A stretch of DNA of 64,000 nucleotides. Origin: Candidatus Poribacteria bacterium. GTDB lineage: Bacteria; Poribacteria; WGA-4E; WGA-3G. Position 1 is the stretch's first letter; each line of letters opens with the position of its first letter. Both the position numbers and the translations under genes were made by a program. Below are positions 15,710 to 23,515 of the stretch, piece after piece. The notes beneath the pieces were generated by a model that was not told where the DNA came from, did not search any database, and worked only from the letters and a program-made list of their open reading frames with translations. Where the stretch lies: assembly GCA_009839745.1 (NCBI GenBank), contig VXPE01000074.1, positions 1 to 64,000 of the forward strand, written 5' to 3'.

Positions 15710-16606
15710 ATGAAATTTAGATATTTTCTAATACTCTTACTCATTATTACTTTTGGATGCAGTGAAAGCGAACAGCCTCTTAACGAAGATTCTGAAACTC
15801 TTAACGAAGATTCTGAAATCGCTATCGAAGAAACACCCACACTTGCACCCACAAATCCACCTGTGCAGATACAGGCATTATCTGGATCTAATTTTTTGGA
15901 ATCGCGCGTATTGTTGGGAATGATGATCAATGGAGATTTTCTTCTACCAGACGGAAGTTATCTCTCCCCCGGTTGGGATCCAGTAGACCCTGGTAAAAAA
16001 CGGCGGATAAGGGACGGCAAACTCATCAACAACACAAGCATGATTACTTCTGCGGGAACACCCACGAGCGTTTATCGTTTGCGGGAAGGTGAGCTCATGA
16101 TAGAAGATGTCATCTTTAACAAAGAATATTTTTATCTTCAGTGGTTCGTGATGAATAACGAAATTGTTTTAGTCAATCTCTTAGAAGAAAAAATACCTTT
16201 TGTCGATGCGTGGGAACTCGCTGACTTACCGGAAGATGATCCCAGAGAAAAGCGTCTCGACGAAATTTGGGATGAATACAGGAAAAAAGTAGATAAAATT
16301 GTTGAAGAAAACAACCTTGTGATCGATCCTGCAGTGGGCTGGCGAGATCAAGAAGGTAATATTGCCAAAAAAGAACTCTTTGATGAACTGGAAGATCCAT
16401 TCATCACATGGGAAAAAGAAGTAAGTACTCATCCATTTGCAACATACGTCTATATTGAAGCAAACAGCGATGTATTGGAAGTCAATATTAAGCATACTTA
16501 CACCTATAAAGACGTAGCAGGAAATGAAAGAAAGATGCTGTTTGTAAAGATACTACGCAATCTCACACGCCCCCATATCACTTTTCCAAGACCTTTCTTC
16601 CCTTAA
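15710..16606 (+). CDS. Lipoprotein of unknown function
   Basis: 298 residues with a lipoprotein signal peptide: MKFRYFLILLLIITFGC, lipobox Cys at 17, followed by acidic residues. Two tandem copies of LNEDSE come right after the Cys (about 26-37), encoded by a near-perfect tandem DNA repeat, then a Pro/Thr-rich linker to residue 60. The remaining globular part (NGDFLLPDGSYLSPGW, a charged helix DEIWDEYRKKVDKIVEENN, then beta-rich sequence) matches no family I know. It should be anchored to the inner or outer membrane facing the periplasm. It stands alone between repeat elements. Confidence 0.78.
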   Translation: MKFRYFLILLLIITFGCSESEQPLNEDSETLNEDSEIAIEETPTLAPTNPPVQIQALSGSNFLESRVLLGMMINGDFLLPDGSYLSPGWDPVDPGKKRRIRDGKLINNTSMITSAGTPTSVYRLREGELMIEDVIFNKEYFYLQWFVMNNEIVLVNLLEEKIPFVDAWELADLPEDDPREKRLDEIWDEYRKKVDKIVEENNLVIDPAVGWRDQEGNIAKKELFDELEDPFITWEKEVSTHPFATYVYIEANSDVLEVNIKHTYTYKDVAGNERKMLFVKILRNLTRPHITFPRPFFP

Positions 16607-16737
16607 GTTTTTGAACTTAACGTAAATAGCCTTCGCTAAGTTCAACTGCAAAAGAAACGACAATTTGTATCATAACGCCAGTTTGAAAAAAAGTCCGAGA
16701 AGTTAAAATAAACGTCCATTCAGGAAAAAAGACGCTA

Positions 16738-16797
16738 TTTTTACGGAATTAACCCCCTAAATCCCCCTTATCAAGGGGACTTTAAGAGAAAATGCGT
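16738..16797 (+). repeat. Degenerate copy of the AGGACTTACGCA miniature element
   Basis: This stretch shares the core with the elements at 33216-33334 and 59157-59255: a run like AACCCCCTAAATCCCCC, then a short palindrome, then ACTTTAAGAGAAAATGCGT. The right terminal repeat is corrupted after GCGT and the left one cannot be found, so the copy is old and probably immobile. Confidence 0.7.
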
Positions 16798-16819
16798 CTG
16801 CCTTAAGTATTTATCAAAC

Positions 16820-17157
16820 TCACGTTATCATACCATCTTTGAAGTCAGTAACACCCGGGAACGGCGTATAACCTGATGTCCTGCAACCATCTGCAATCTG
16901 AATCAAAGCATGCCGATCCCACGGGAGGTTACCTCTATCATCATTCAAAACACCTTTCCCTAAAATATCCTCCCCAAATCTCCCCACAGTCCAAACAGTG
17001 AAAGGGTTTTCTGGAATATAGTTTAAAGGATCATTGACACTTTTATCAGGGTACTTCATTAGAACGCGGCCAAAAATCAGCAAAAAAGTAATTTCAGCAC
17101 TAACGTTAATGACCAGTAGGAAAAAACACAAACTCACAACGAAAAAAACTTTTTCAT
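16820..17157 (-). pseudogene. Small secreted protein gene, frameshifted in a homopolymer
   Basis: GGAG followed 6 nt later by ATG 17157 gives M-K-K-F-F and then a stop after two more codons. Adding one base to the 7-base T-run (17142-17148 on the complement) would give MKKFFFVVSLCFFLLVINVSA, a perfect signal peptide, and join the open frame that ends at 16820. The 338-nt length is one short of a multiple of three, in agreement. The mature part (about 90 residues, with PLNYIPENPFTVWTVG and LPWDRHALIQIADG) matches nothing I recognise. It follows the small gene at 17182 by 25 nt. Broken gene, phase-variable gene or sequencing error. Confidence 0.6.
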
Positions 17158-17181
17158 GAGAATCTCCTTCGGTTCTTCTCG

Positions 17182-17376
17182 TTATATTCCTATCAGAGGG
17201 TCTTGAGTGCGAGGTATTCTGATGACCCAAGGACGATTATTATATTGAAAGGTGAGCGTATACCCGTTCCTTCGCACAGCGTCATCATCGTCCTCCCAAG
17301 CGGTGCGGAACTCATTCGTTTGGAACGCTACTGGCTGATCGATACCTTCAACTTCTCTAAATTCTAAATTATACAT
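17182..17376 (-). CDS. Small protein of unknown function in mobile-element remnant
   Basis: 64 residues starting at ATG 17376, which has a strong AAGGAG 6 nt upstream, so a longer start at 17436 is unlikely. The sequence is acidic in the middle (AWEDDDDAVRRNG) and ends with TLTFQYNNRPWVIRIPRTQD. No family is recognised. Its start lies 15 nt after the reconstructed end of the VRR-NUC pseudogene at 17391, so it belongs to the same ancestral operon, probably a phage or phage-satellite element. Confidence 0.55.
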   Translation of the reverse strand: MYNLEFREVEGIDQPVAFQTNEFRTAWEDDDDAVRRNGYTLTFQYNNRPWVIRIPRTQDPLIGI

Positions 17377-17390
17377 GACAAACTCCTTTT

Positions 17391-17741
17391 TTACATCAAT
17401 TTTTGGAAATTTTCTCTCATATTGCTCGGTCGCCACACCGCATAGTCAACACCAGCGCGGATCAGCTGACGTTGACAGTGTTTGAACAATTTCACTCATT
17501 GCCGAAGGTCTCCACACCGCATAATCCGCCCAGACGACTCCAGTACCTCACCCCAATCTTTTTGCACTTGCGCCAGCCATCGTTTCTCCGTCTTCAGCTC
17601 TCGGAACAATACTCGGTCTCTCACCAGCACCAGATCAAGGAACCCCGGCTCACATCGGCGGCTATCATAGGTATGGTATAGCAGCCAGCCAATCTGTTTT
17701 TCGATGTCAATAACTTCTGATTGAAACTGATTTTCAGTCAT
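17391..17741 (-). pseudogene. VRR-NUC domain nuclease, frameshifted with duplicated C-terminal module
   Basis: VRR-NUC proteins are PD-(D/E)XK nucleases common in phages. From ATG 17741 the frame reads MTENQFQSEVIDIEKQIG, then EPGFLDLVLVRDRVLFRELKTEK with the catalytic D and E-x-K. It stops early at 17496. A one-base shift at about 17525 restores the usual ending ADYAVWRPSAMSEIVQTL. A second, similar ending, GVDYAVWRPSNMRENFQKLM, follows in a further frame to TAA 17391. The 12-bp core CCACACCGCATA occurs at 17512 and 17433, 79 bp apart. So the gene has a frameshift and a partial tandem duplication and is probably inactive. Confidence 0.72.
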
Positions 17742-17925
17742 CTCTTTTCTCCACAACGACGACCTCCAACGGACTATCATTGGGTTCGCGAGAGACGAAC
17801 ACTCCTTCTAAATCCCCAGCCAATTTCGCACGTAAATGACACAAATGGTCTGCGATCTGTCTCAAGTATTCCTCTTGATTTCGCTGTGATTCAAGCATCT
17901 GTTCTTTGTATTCATGATCCATCAT
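17734..17925 (-). CDS. Small charged protein, likely coiled coil, mobile-element remnant
   Basis: 63 residues; ATG 17925 has AAGGAG upstream. Residues 5-35 (EYKEQMLESQRNQEEYLRQIADHL in outline) form a charged amphipathic helix, then a Pro-containing tail ends VVVVEKRDD. It overlaps the start of the VRR-NUC gene by 8 nt, the tight packing typical of phage operons. Function unknown. Confidence 0.55.
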   Translation of the reverse strand: MMDHEYKEQMLESQRNQEEYLRQIADHLCHLRAKLAGDLEGVFVSREPNDSPLEVVVVEKRDD

Positions 17926-17950
17926 TTTCTTTTTCTCCTTTGCGGATTTG

Positions 17951-18118
17951 GGTCACAAAGGTCACATAGGGTGTATCCCACTTTGACAAAAAACACACCC
18001 TATGCATTTTCAGATTAACCACTATGCAACCGTGACCTTGTGACCTTGTGACCAAGTCAATAACCATGCGGGTTCACGAGATCCCAAAAACGTGACCTTT
18101 TCGTGACCAGAGCATGAC
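17951..18118. repeat. Iteron-like GTGACC repeats and a 10-bp inverted repeat: possible replication origin
   Basis: GGTCAC occurs at 17951 and 17960, and its complement GTGACC at 18032, 18040, 18048 (exact 8-bp period), 18092 and 18103; CATGACCT at 18112 is a near match. Between the two groups, CATAGGGTGT (17965-17974) and ACACCCTATG (17995-18004) form a perfect inverted repeat with a 20-nt loop. The cluster lies just beyond the 3' end of the primase fragment. Iterons beside a P4-type primase gene are the usual layout of a satellite-phage origin. Confidence 0.55.
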
Positions 18119-18119
18119 C

Positions 18120-18659
18120 TTACAACGATTGCATGCCGACAAACGCAAAATAACGCTTGCCACTTTCATTCAACCTTTTGCGTTTTGGACCCCACAACTC
18201 AACACCATCACGAAACTTTGCTTTACTCAACGGCTTGATACCCTCATCATCACACCAGTCTTCTTTGTAGTGCGTGTAAAGGTCATCTTCAAGCACAAAA
18301 GAACCATCACAGCATTCATACCACTCGAACAAAAAGCGTGCAACGTGGTCATTCTGTTCCTTATACATTGCCAGCATATTGCGGGTTGACTCAGTTTTTT
18401 TGAATGCGTTATCCGCCAGCAAGACCCGCAAAGCGTCCAAGACATGATTCAGGATACCCGACAACTCATGTGGTTGTCTCAAGCGGTCATCAAGTCCACG
18501 ATCCACCGCCGTCCCAGTGTGTTGTTGCATAAATGGTAGTATAACCAATCTTTCATACCACGCATCAGAACGATCGTGCGCGGTTTTCAGCCACGCCCAC
18601 GATTCAAGATACAGCAGCTTGTGGGGAGGGTTGTAACCCGAATTATCCAATAGCACCAC
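18120..18659 (-). pseudogene. C-terminal fragment of a D5/P4-type phage primase-helicase
   Basis: The frame encodes the end of the superfamily 3 helicase and D5 C-terminal domain of phage/plasmid primases: SDAWYERLVILPF (sensor/arginine region), DDRLRQPHELSGILNHVLDALRVLL and RNMLAMYKEQNDHVARFLFEWYECC. The primase domain and Walker motifs are missing. The frame enters directly from the 3' end of the dehydrogenase gene (overlap 18643-18659), where the apparent GTG start is fortuitous. So the element was deleted up to the dehydrogenase stop, or that is an insertion edge. The gene belonged to a phage satellite whose origin-like repeats and VRR-NUC gene survive downstream. Confidence 0.75.
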
Positions 18660-19698
18660 CTTCGACAGCGATCTTAATCGCGTCCTTTCCGTCTAAGTGG
18701 TAACTGCCGTGAAGCGCGTCGAAACCTTTGGACACATCCTCTAACGGAAGAATGTGGCTGACAAAACCTTCAAATAAGTGTGCGTGTTTCTCAAGCATCG
18801 GAATGGCGCGGATAAAATGTTTCCTCTCAAATCCCCATCCAGCTTCCAATCGTAGATTCTTACGCATTAACATCTGATTCGGATTACAATCAAAAGAACC
18901 AACATCCACAAAGTGTCCATAAACTACATAGGTGCCGCTATGCCTGATATAGTCCAAGCCTTCGGGAATAGCAGCGAGGAAACCGGTGCATTCATAGACG
19001 ACATCTGCCCCGTTGCCTTGGGGTGTGTTTTCTCTGACAATCCGCTTTCGCTCTTCTGGGTCCGGCACTTCAGCGATGTCAATTGTAAGGTCTGCTCCCA
19101 ATCTTTTTGCCATCTCAAGCCTTCCGGGAGGTCCACCGACGACAATCAGTCTTCCGGCACCAGAGACCCGTGCCCAATTAAGTGCCAGCAGGCCAATGGG
19201 ACCAGTGCCTTGAATGACAACGGTGTCTCCGAATTCGATTTTGCCGCGTGACACACAGTGTGCGGCACACGAAGCAGGCTCCGCGAGCACAGCGATTTCC
19301 GGTGGTAGATCGGTCTTAATAAACATATTTGTCGCCGGGTTTGAGAGGTAGATGTACTCACTGAAACCGCCACGCAGATACGGTGCTTCCTCCGACGGAG
19401 AGAAACCGAGTCCTCCACTTGGGGAAAGTGCGATCCTGTCCCCCTCTTTAACGGGGTTGCCGAGGGAGTCCGTATCGACCCCTTCCCCTAAAGTCTCAAT
19501 CACACCGACGTTCTCGTGTCCGAGGATAATGTCGTGGTCGATACGTTGAAATTCCCAGTTGTGAAGGTCGGTCCCACAAATACCGCCTAACTCCTGACGC
19601 ACGAGCACCGTTCCCGGAGCAGGATCGACGATCGGGTACTCTCGAATCTCAAAATCTTTGCCACTCATCACAGTGGCTCGTGATGTTCTGGTTGCCAT
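18643..19698 (-). CDS. Zinc-dependent alcohol dehydrogenase family protein
   Basis: Medium-chain dehydrogenase of 351 residues. Catalytic zinc ligands are C41 (GGICGTDLH) and H61-E62 (ILGHENVG); the cofactor domain has GTGPIGLLALNWARVSGAGRLIVVGG. The structural-zinc four-Cys loop is absent. It probably oxidises a polyol, sugar alcohol or threonine-like substrate with NAD(P). ATG 19698 has AAGGAG upstream. The reductase gene at 19711 ends 12 nt upstream on the same strand, so both are likely co-transcribed. The 3' end overlaps the truncated phage primase frame by 17 nt without apparent damage to the protein. Confidence 0.92.
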   Translation of the reverse strand: MATRTSRATVMSGKDFEIREYPIVDPAPGTVLVRQELGGICGTDLHNWEFQRIDHDIILGHENVGVIETLGEGVDTDSLGNPVKEGDRIALSPSGGLGFSPSEEAPYLRGGFSEYIYLSNPATNMFIKTDLPPEIAVLAEPASCAAHCVSRGKIEFGDTVVIQGTGPIGLLALNWARVSGAGRLIVVGGPPGRLEMAKRLGADLTIDIAEVPDPEERKRIVRENTPQGNGADVVYECTGFLAAIPEGLDYIRHSGTYVVYGHFVDVGSFDCNPNQMLMRKNLRLEAGWGFERKHFIRAIPMLEKHAHLFEGFVSHILPLEDVSKGFDALHGSYHLDGKDAIKIAVEGGAIG

Positions 19699-19710
19699 TT
19701 TAAAACTCCT

Positions 19711-20697
19711 TTATACTTTGACGATAATTTTCCCGAGTTTTTCGCCTGTGAAAAGCGCGATAAACGCCTTGGGTGCATTCTCTAATCCTTCCACGATCGT
19801 CTCTTCCCACTGTATCTTGCCTTCGGCTATCCACTGCCGCATATCACTGTAAAATTCAGGATTGCGTGCCATGAAGTCGGTGACGATAAACCCTTGTAAT
19901 CTAATTCGTTTACCGATAGCGGAACTGAGGTTTGTCGGACCTGGCGTAGGTTCAACATCGTTGTATTGGGAGATCATACCACACAGGGGGATCCGTCCGT
20001 GCATATTCATCACTGCAAGCGCGGCTTGTAGGTGTCTGCCGCCTACATTTTCAAAGTAGATGTCAAGTCCATCGGGACCGTGTTTCCTGAGTTCAGCCTC
20101 CAAGTCATCGACATTTTTATAGTTAAATGCTGCGTCAACGCCGGCTGTCTCCAATAGCCATGCGACTTTCTGATCGGAACCAGCACTCGCAACGACTCGG
20201 CATCCTTTGATTTTGGCAATCTGGCATACGATTGAACCGACGGCACCTGCTGCTGCGGAGACGAAAACCGTTTCTCCCGCTTTGGGCTGACCTATCTCCA
20301 GAAACCCGAAGTAGGCGGTGCGTCCGGGCATACCGACAGCCCCTAAAAACGACTGGAGCGGTGCAACCGTCAGATCGACAGCGGTCACGCTCTCTGCAGA
20401 CGCGATGTAGTGGTCTCTCCACCCTTGCATACCCGTTACATAATCTCCGGCTTGAAACTGGTCACTATTGGATTCCACTATCCGACCGGCGCATCTACCT
20501 TCTAAGGGTTTACCGAGTTCAGCCGACCGCATACCCCCACGCATATACGGGTCTACGGACGTGTAAAGGTTTTCAACTAACACCTCTCCTACTGCGGGTT
20601 CAGGGAGCGTCGCCTCAACGATTTCAAAATCATCTTCCTTGGGCATACCGACGATTCGGTTCTTCAAGCGAATTTGTCGGCTTACAGTGTTTGGCAT
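19711..20697 (-). CDS. NADP-dependent oxidoreductase, leukotriene B4 dehydrogenase / CurA-like
   Basis: Zinc-free MDR enzyme of 328 residues. The start MPNTVSRQIRLKNRIVGMPKEDDF, the YTSVDPYMRGGM segment, VFVSAAAGAVGSIVCQIAKIKGCRVVASAGSDQK (nucleotide-binding AAxGxxG motif) and YFENVGG are typical of the alkenal/one oxidoreductase group that includes prostaglandin reductase and CurA. These reduce the C=C bond of enones with NADPH. ATG 20697 is preceded by TTAGGAG. It is probably the first gene of an operon with the dehydrogenase at 18643-19698. Confidence 0.93.
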   Translation of the reverse strand: MPNTVSRQIRLKNRIVGMPKEDDFEIVEATLPEPAVGEVLVENLYTSVDPYMRGGMRSAELGKPLEGRCAGRIVESNSDQFQAGDYVTGMQGWRDHYIASAESVTAVDLTVAPLQSFLGAVGMPGRTAYFGFLEIGQPKAGETVFVSAAAGAVGSIVCQIAKIKGCRVVASAGSDQKVAWLLETAGVDAAFNYKNVDDLEAELRKHGPDGLDIYFENVGGRHLQAALAVMNMHGRIPLCGMISQYNDVEPTPGPTNLSSAIGKRIRLQGFIVTDFMARNPEFYSDMRQWIAEGKIQWEETIVEGLENAPKAFIALFTGEKLGKIIVKV

Positions 20698-20949
20698 TTT
20701 CTTCTCCTAATTGGCTTGTCAATGTACCCCGCCTAAAGGCAGAGGGTTTCCAATCCGTAAACTTTGATGATTTCATTGATTTAATTAGCATAGATGCAAT
20801 GATAGCATATTTGAGAAAAAAGTCAAGATCGGAGTGATAAAGAATTCGCTTGACATCTGTTTGTGAATGTGGTTTGATTGAGTTCAATAAGGGGCTTGTA
20901 GCATAAATTGTTAGTTTGTGCCACTCGATGCTCATTTTAGGAGGAAAAG

Positions 20950-21723
20950 ATGGACGTTCTCCCTAACGAATTTATGAGAACAGATTTCGGACATGAAGTA
21001 TATGATGAATGGTATCTTGGACCTGCCAGTTATAATTTTGACCCACCGGAGTTCGTAGAGAGGCATTTTCCTTTCTATGAAAAGGCACTATCGCTATCTA
21101 AAGATGACAAAATATTAGAGGCAGGCTGTGGAACGGGCAGTTATACACGTGAATTTTCACGACGTGGATATCATGTTATCGGCATGGACCTGTCACCGAA
21201 CTTTCTTGCTGAGGCAAAAAAGATTACACAACGCGAGAATTTAGAGATTGAATTTATTCTTGGTGATTATAACGAAATGCGTTTTAAAGAGAAATTTTCT
21301 GTTATTTTCTTTGAGGGTTCGTTTTTCTATCAATCCAAAGAAGGTTTGGTGTCGCTCTTAAAGCGAATCCACACAGCACTCGCACCTAAGGGTAGGGTTT
21401 ACTTTGTGCATTCAAATCCGTCAACGCGAAAGAAGCAATTCCCAACGGTGGATTGGAGTGAGATTCAGGAGAATGTGTTTGTCCTACAAAAGGCAGAATG
21501 GAACGAAGATGATCAGGGAGAAAGATGTACTTGGCTTAAAATAGATCTAAGGACACAGAAACATTATCGGTGTAACTTTTTTAATCAGCACCTCCGACCG
21601 GACGCACTCAAGAACTGTCTTGTGGAAGCGGGATTCACAGATTTCCATTTCTACAAGAAACGTAGACTGGAGGACTTCCATCCAGAGAAAGATAATGGGT
21701 TTTCTGTAGTGGCTACAAAGTGA
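20950..21723 (+). CDS. Class I SAM-dependent methyltransferase
   Basis: 257 residues. Motif I is ILEAGCGTGSYTREFSRRGY near residue 56, the acidic residue ending strand 2 is in VIGMDLS, and motif IV is VIFFEGSFFYQ. The fold is a Methyltransf_11/25 type enzyme using S-adenosylmethionine on a small molecule, cytoplasmic. ATG 20950 has AGGAGG 6 nt upstream. The PhyH gene at 21741 follows by 17 nt, so methyltransferase and oxygenase may modify the same metabolite. Substrate unknown. Confidence 0.9.
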   Translation: MDVLPNEFMRTDFGHEVYDEWYLGPASYNFDPPEFVERHFPFYEKALSLSKDDKILEAGCGTGSYTREFSRRGYHVIGMDLSPNFLAEAKKITQRENLEIEFILGDYNEMRFKEKFSVIFFEGSFFYQSKEGLVSLLKRIHTALAPKGRVYFVHSNPSTRKKQFPTVDWSEIQENVFVLQKAEWNEDDQGERCTWLKIDLRTQKHYRCNFFNQHLRPDALKNCLVEAGFTDFHFYKKRRLEDFHPEKDNGFSVVATK

Positions 21724-21740
21724 TAACAACAGGAGCAAAC

Positions 21741-22580
21741 ATGAACGTTGAAAAACCGAAAGAAAGATACGATCAATTGATTGCTGACGGCTATTGTGTC
21801 GTTGAGGATGTCTTGAAAGAAGAGATGCTTAACCGACTTCGCTCAGTAACCGACGAACTACTGGATGCACAAACGGAAGATCAACACGCAGCCTATCGCT
21901 CCGCTGGTAGCATGATTAGCGTGTATATGCACTCACTGTTCGCTGAGTTGGTCGTTTATCCTCAGACATTACAGGCTCTTGAAGCGTTGGGTTTCTTGAG
22001 ACCGAAATGGTCGTCGGGATATGTCATCAGTAAACCACCGCAGAGTCCACCCCTGTTTTGGCATCAAGACTGGTGGGGTTGGAACGATCCGTGCAGCTAC
22101 ACGGCATTGCCGCAACAGTTGTTCCTCATGTATTATCTGGTTGACACTATGCCGCATAACGGGTGCCTCCGTGTGATTAAAGGTTCGCATCTCAATCGGC
22201 ATCCGCTGCATGATATACTGCCCGATGCCCATGGGGCAGCGCTCCAGCGCGTTGATGATGCTGACCACCCTGCCTATCAACATTTTCCGGACGAAATTGA
22301 TATACCGGTGAAAGCGGGAGATCTGGTTATCGGCGACTCTCGGCTGTTACACGCCTCGCATGGCAACGAATCAAATAAACGCCGGACCGTGATTACACTC
22401 TGGTATCATCCATTTTTTGCGCTGTTACCTGCGAAAATGCAAGCACATATCGGGAGACTTCGGCAAAGTCTGGCTTGGTCGGACGGAGATTGGGAACGCA
22501 TTGCCGAACTCGCGCCAGTCTGTAAAGGCGACATCGAACCGTTAAAATGGAACCGGAATCCGGGACCTGAATTGAAATAG
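21741..22580 (+). CDS. Phytanoyl-CoA dioxygenase (PhyH) family protein
   Basis: 279-residue iron(II)/2-oxoglutarate oxygenase of the PhyH family. The metal triad is H108-x-D110 in FWHQDWWGW plus distal His in RLLHASHGN (H204 or H207), with Arg at 214-215 for 2-oxoglutarate. GCLRVIKGSH is another conserved segment. The ATG at 21741 is chosen over 21720 for AGGAG at the right distance. It sits in an operon-like run with the methyltransferase. PhyH members hydroxylate varied small molecules in bacteria, so the substrate is open. Confidence 0.92.
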   Translation: MNVEKPKERYDQLIADGYCVVEDVLKEEMLNRLRSVTDELLDAQTEDQHAAYRSAGSMISVYMHSLFAELVVYPQTLQALEALGFLRPKWSSGYVISKPPQSPPLFWHQDWWGWNDPCSYTALPQQLFLMYYLVDTMPHNGCLRVIKGSHLNRHPLHDILPDAHGAALQRVDDADHPAYQHFPDEIDIPVKAGDLVIGDSRLLHASHGNESNKRRTVITLWYHPFFALLPAKMQAHIGRLRQSLAWSDGDWERIAELAPVCKGDIEPLKWNRNPGPELK

Positions 22581-22709
22581 ATGGGTTTCAACATAAGTAG
22601 AATTTGGTTGGAAAGAAATGGTATTTCATGGTATATTATGCAACCGTAGCATAACCTGTTAGGTTGTGTCATGTTCACGTGGAGGAATTTCAAACGAAAG
22701 GAGGGCGCC

Positions 22710-23468
22710 ATGCCACAAGGACCGATTTTTCACCCCTACACGTTTGGTGAACAAGAACGAAAAACGTTGGATAGCGATGGACATTTCGTCCTCCCTGGCG
22801 TGCTCACGTCGGAGGCACAGGAAAATTTGACCCGCTCCCTGTCGTATATTCTTGAATGCTCGCGCACGTCGAAGGAAGGACATGAGCCGAACCGGTTTTC
22901 TGCAGAATATGACAGTTATCTCGAAAGCCTGATTGCACATCCACAGATGCTTGAACTCGCACGGCAGGTGTTGGGTGAAGACATTCGATACGATCACTGT
23001 GTCAGTCTCAATCGGCCGGGCGGCAATCGTGGCATTGGGTGGCACAGCCACGGATACTCCGATGACGATCCGAGTTTGGGTTTCGTCCGTATCTTCTTCT
23101 ATGTCAGCGGATTTGAACCGGATGACGGCGGTTTGAAGGCTGTTCCCGGAAGCCATTTGTATCGCGACGCAAGAATTCATGCCCAGTCCGATGCGGAACT
23201 GCGAGAAAGTTGGCTAACAGGAAAAACACATCCAGAAACAGGTGAACCTCTGGAGATCGAGGCATTATCTGCACCACCCGGTACAGTCGCGTTGATGTGG
23301 ACGCATGCGGCACATGCTGTGTCCCCAAGAAAAGAGAATAGCGATACGCGGTGGTGCGTCGTTTACGCCTATCGGAATCCCGGAAAACCTTCTGGTGCCC
23401 GCTGGATCACACCCGAATTTGAGCAAAAGCCGATCCCCGGTGCAGAGGGATTGATGTCCCTTTATTAA
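22710..23468 (+). CDS. Phytanoyl-CoA dioxygenase (PhyH) family protein with HxH metal motif
   Basis: 252-residue PhyH-like oxygenase. The family pattern is clear (GGLKAVPGSHLYRD, distal His in MWTHAAHAV, Arg in SDTRWCVVY), but the usual H-x-D metal motif reads H112-S-H114 in GIGWHSHGYSDDDP. So either the second ligand is replaced by His, or a following Asp takes its place. AAAGGAGG lies just before ATG 22710, so a longer start at 22671 is rejected. It follows the other PhyH gene by 129 bp and precedes a sulfatase gene; all are on the plus strand. Confidence 0.88.
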   Translation: MPQGPIFHPYTFGEQERKTLDSDGHFVLPGVLTSEAQENLTRSLSYILECSRTSKEGHEPNRFSAEYDSYLESLIAHPQMLELARQVLGEDIRYDHCVSLNRPGGNRGIGWHSHGYSDDDPSLGFVRIFFYVSGFEPDDGGLKAVPGSHLYRDARIHAQSDAELRESWLTGKTHPETGEPLEIEALSAPPGTVALMWTHAAHAVSPRKENSDTRWCVVYAYRNPGKPSGARWITPEFEQKPIPGAEGLMSLY

Positions 23469-23515
23469 ATTTAAAGTAGTAGGCATACTCCGTATGCCGT
23501 AACCCCAAAGTAGCC

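Noticed and set aside
20232-20837. A 201-codon plus-strand frame
   Set aside because: It is antisense to the conserved reductase gene at 19711-20697 over most of its length and encodes no recognisable protein.
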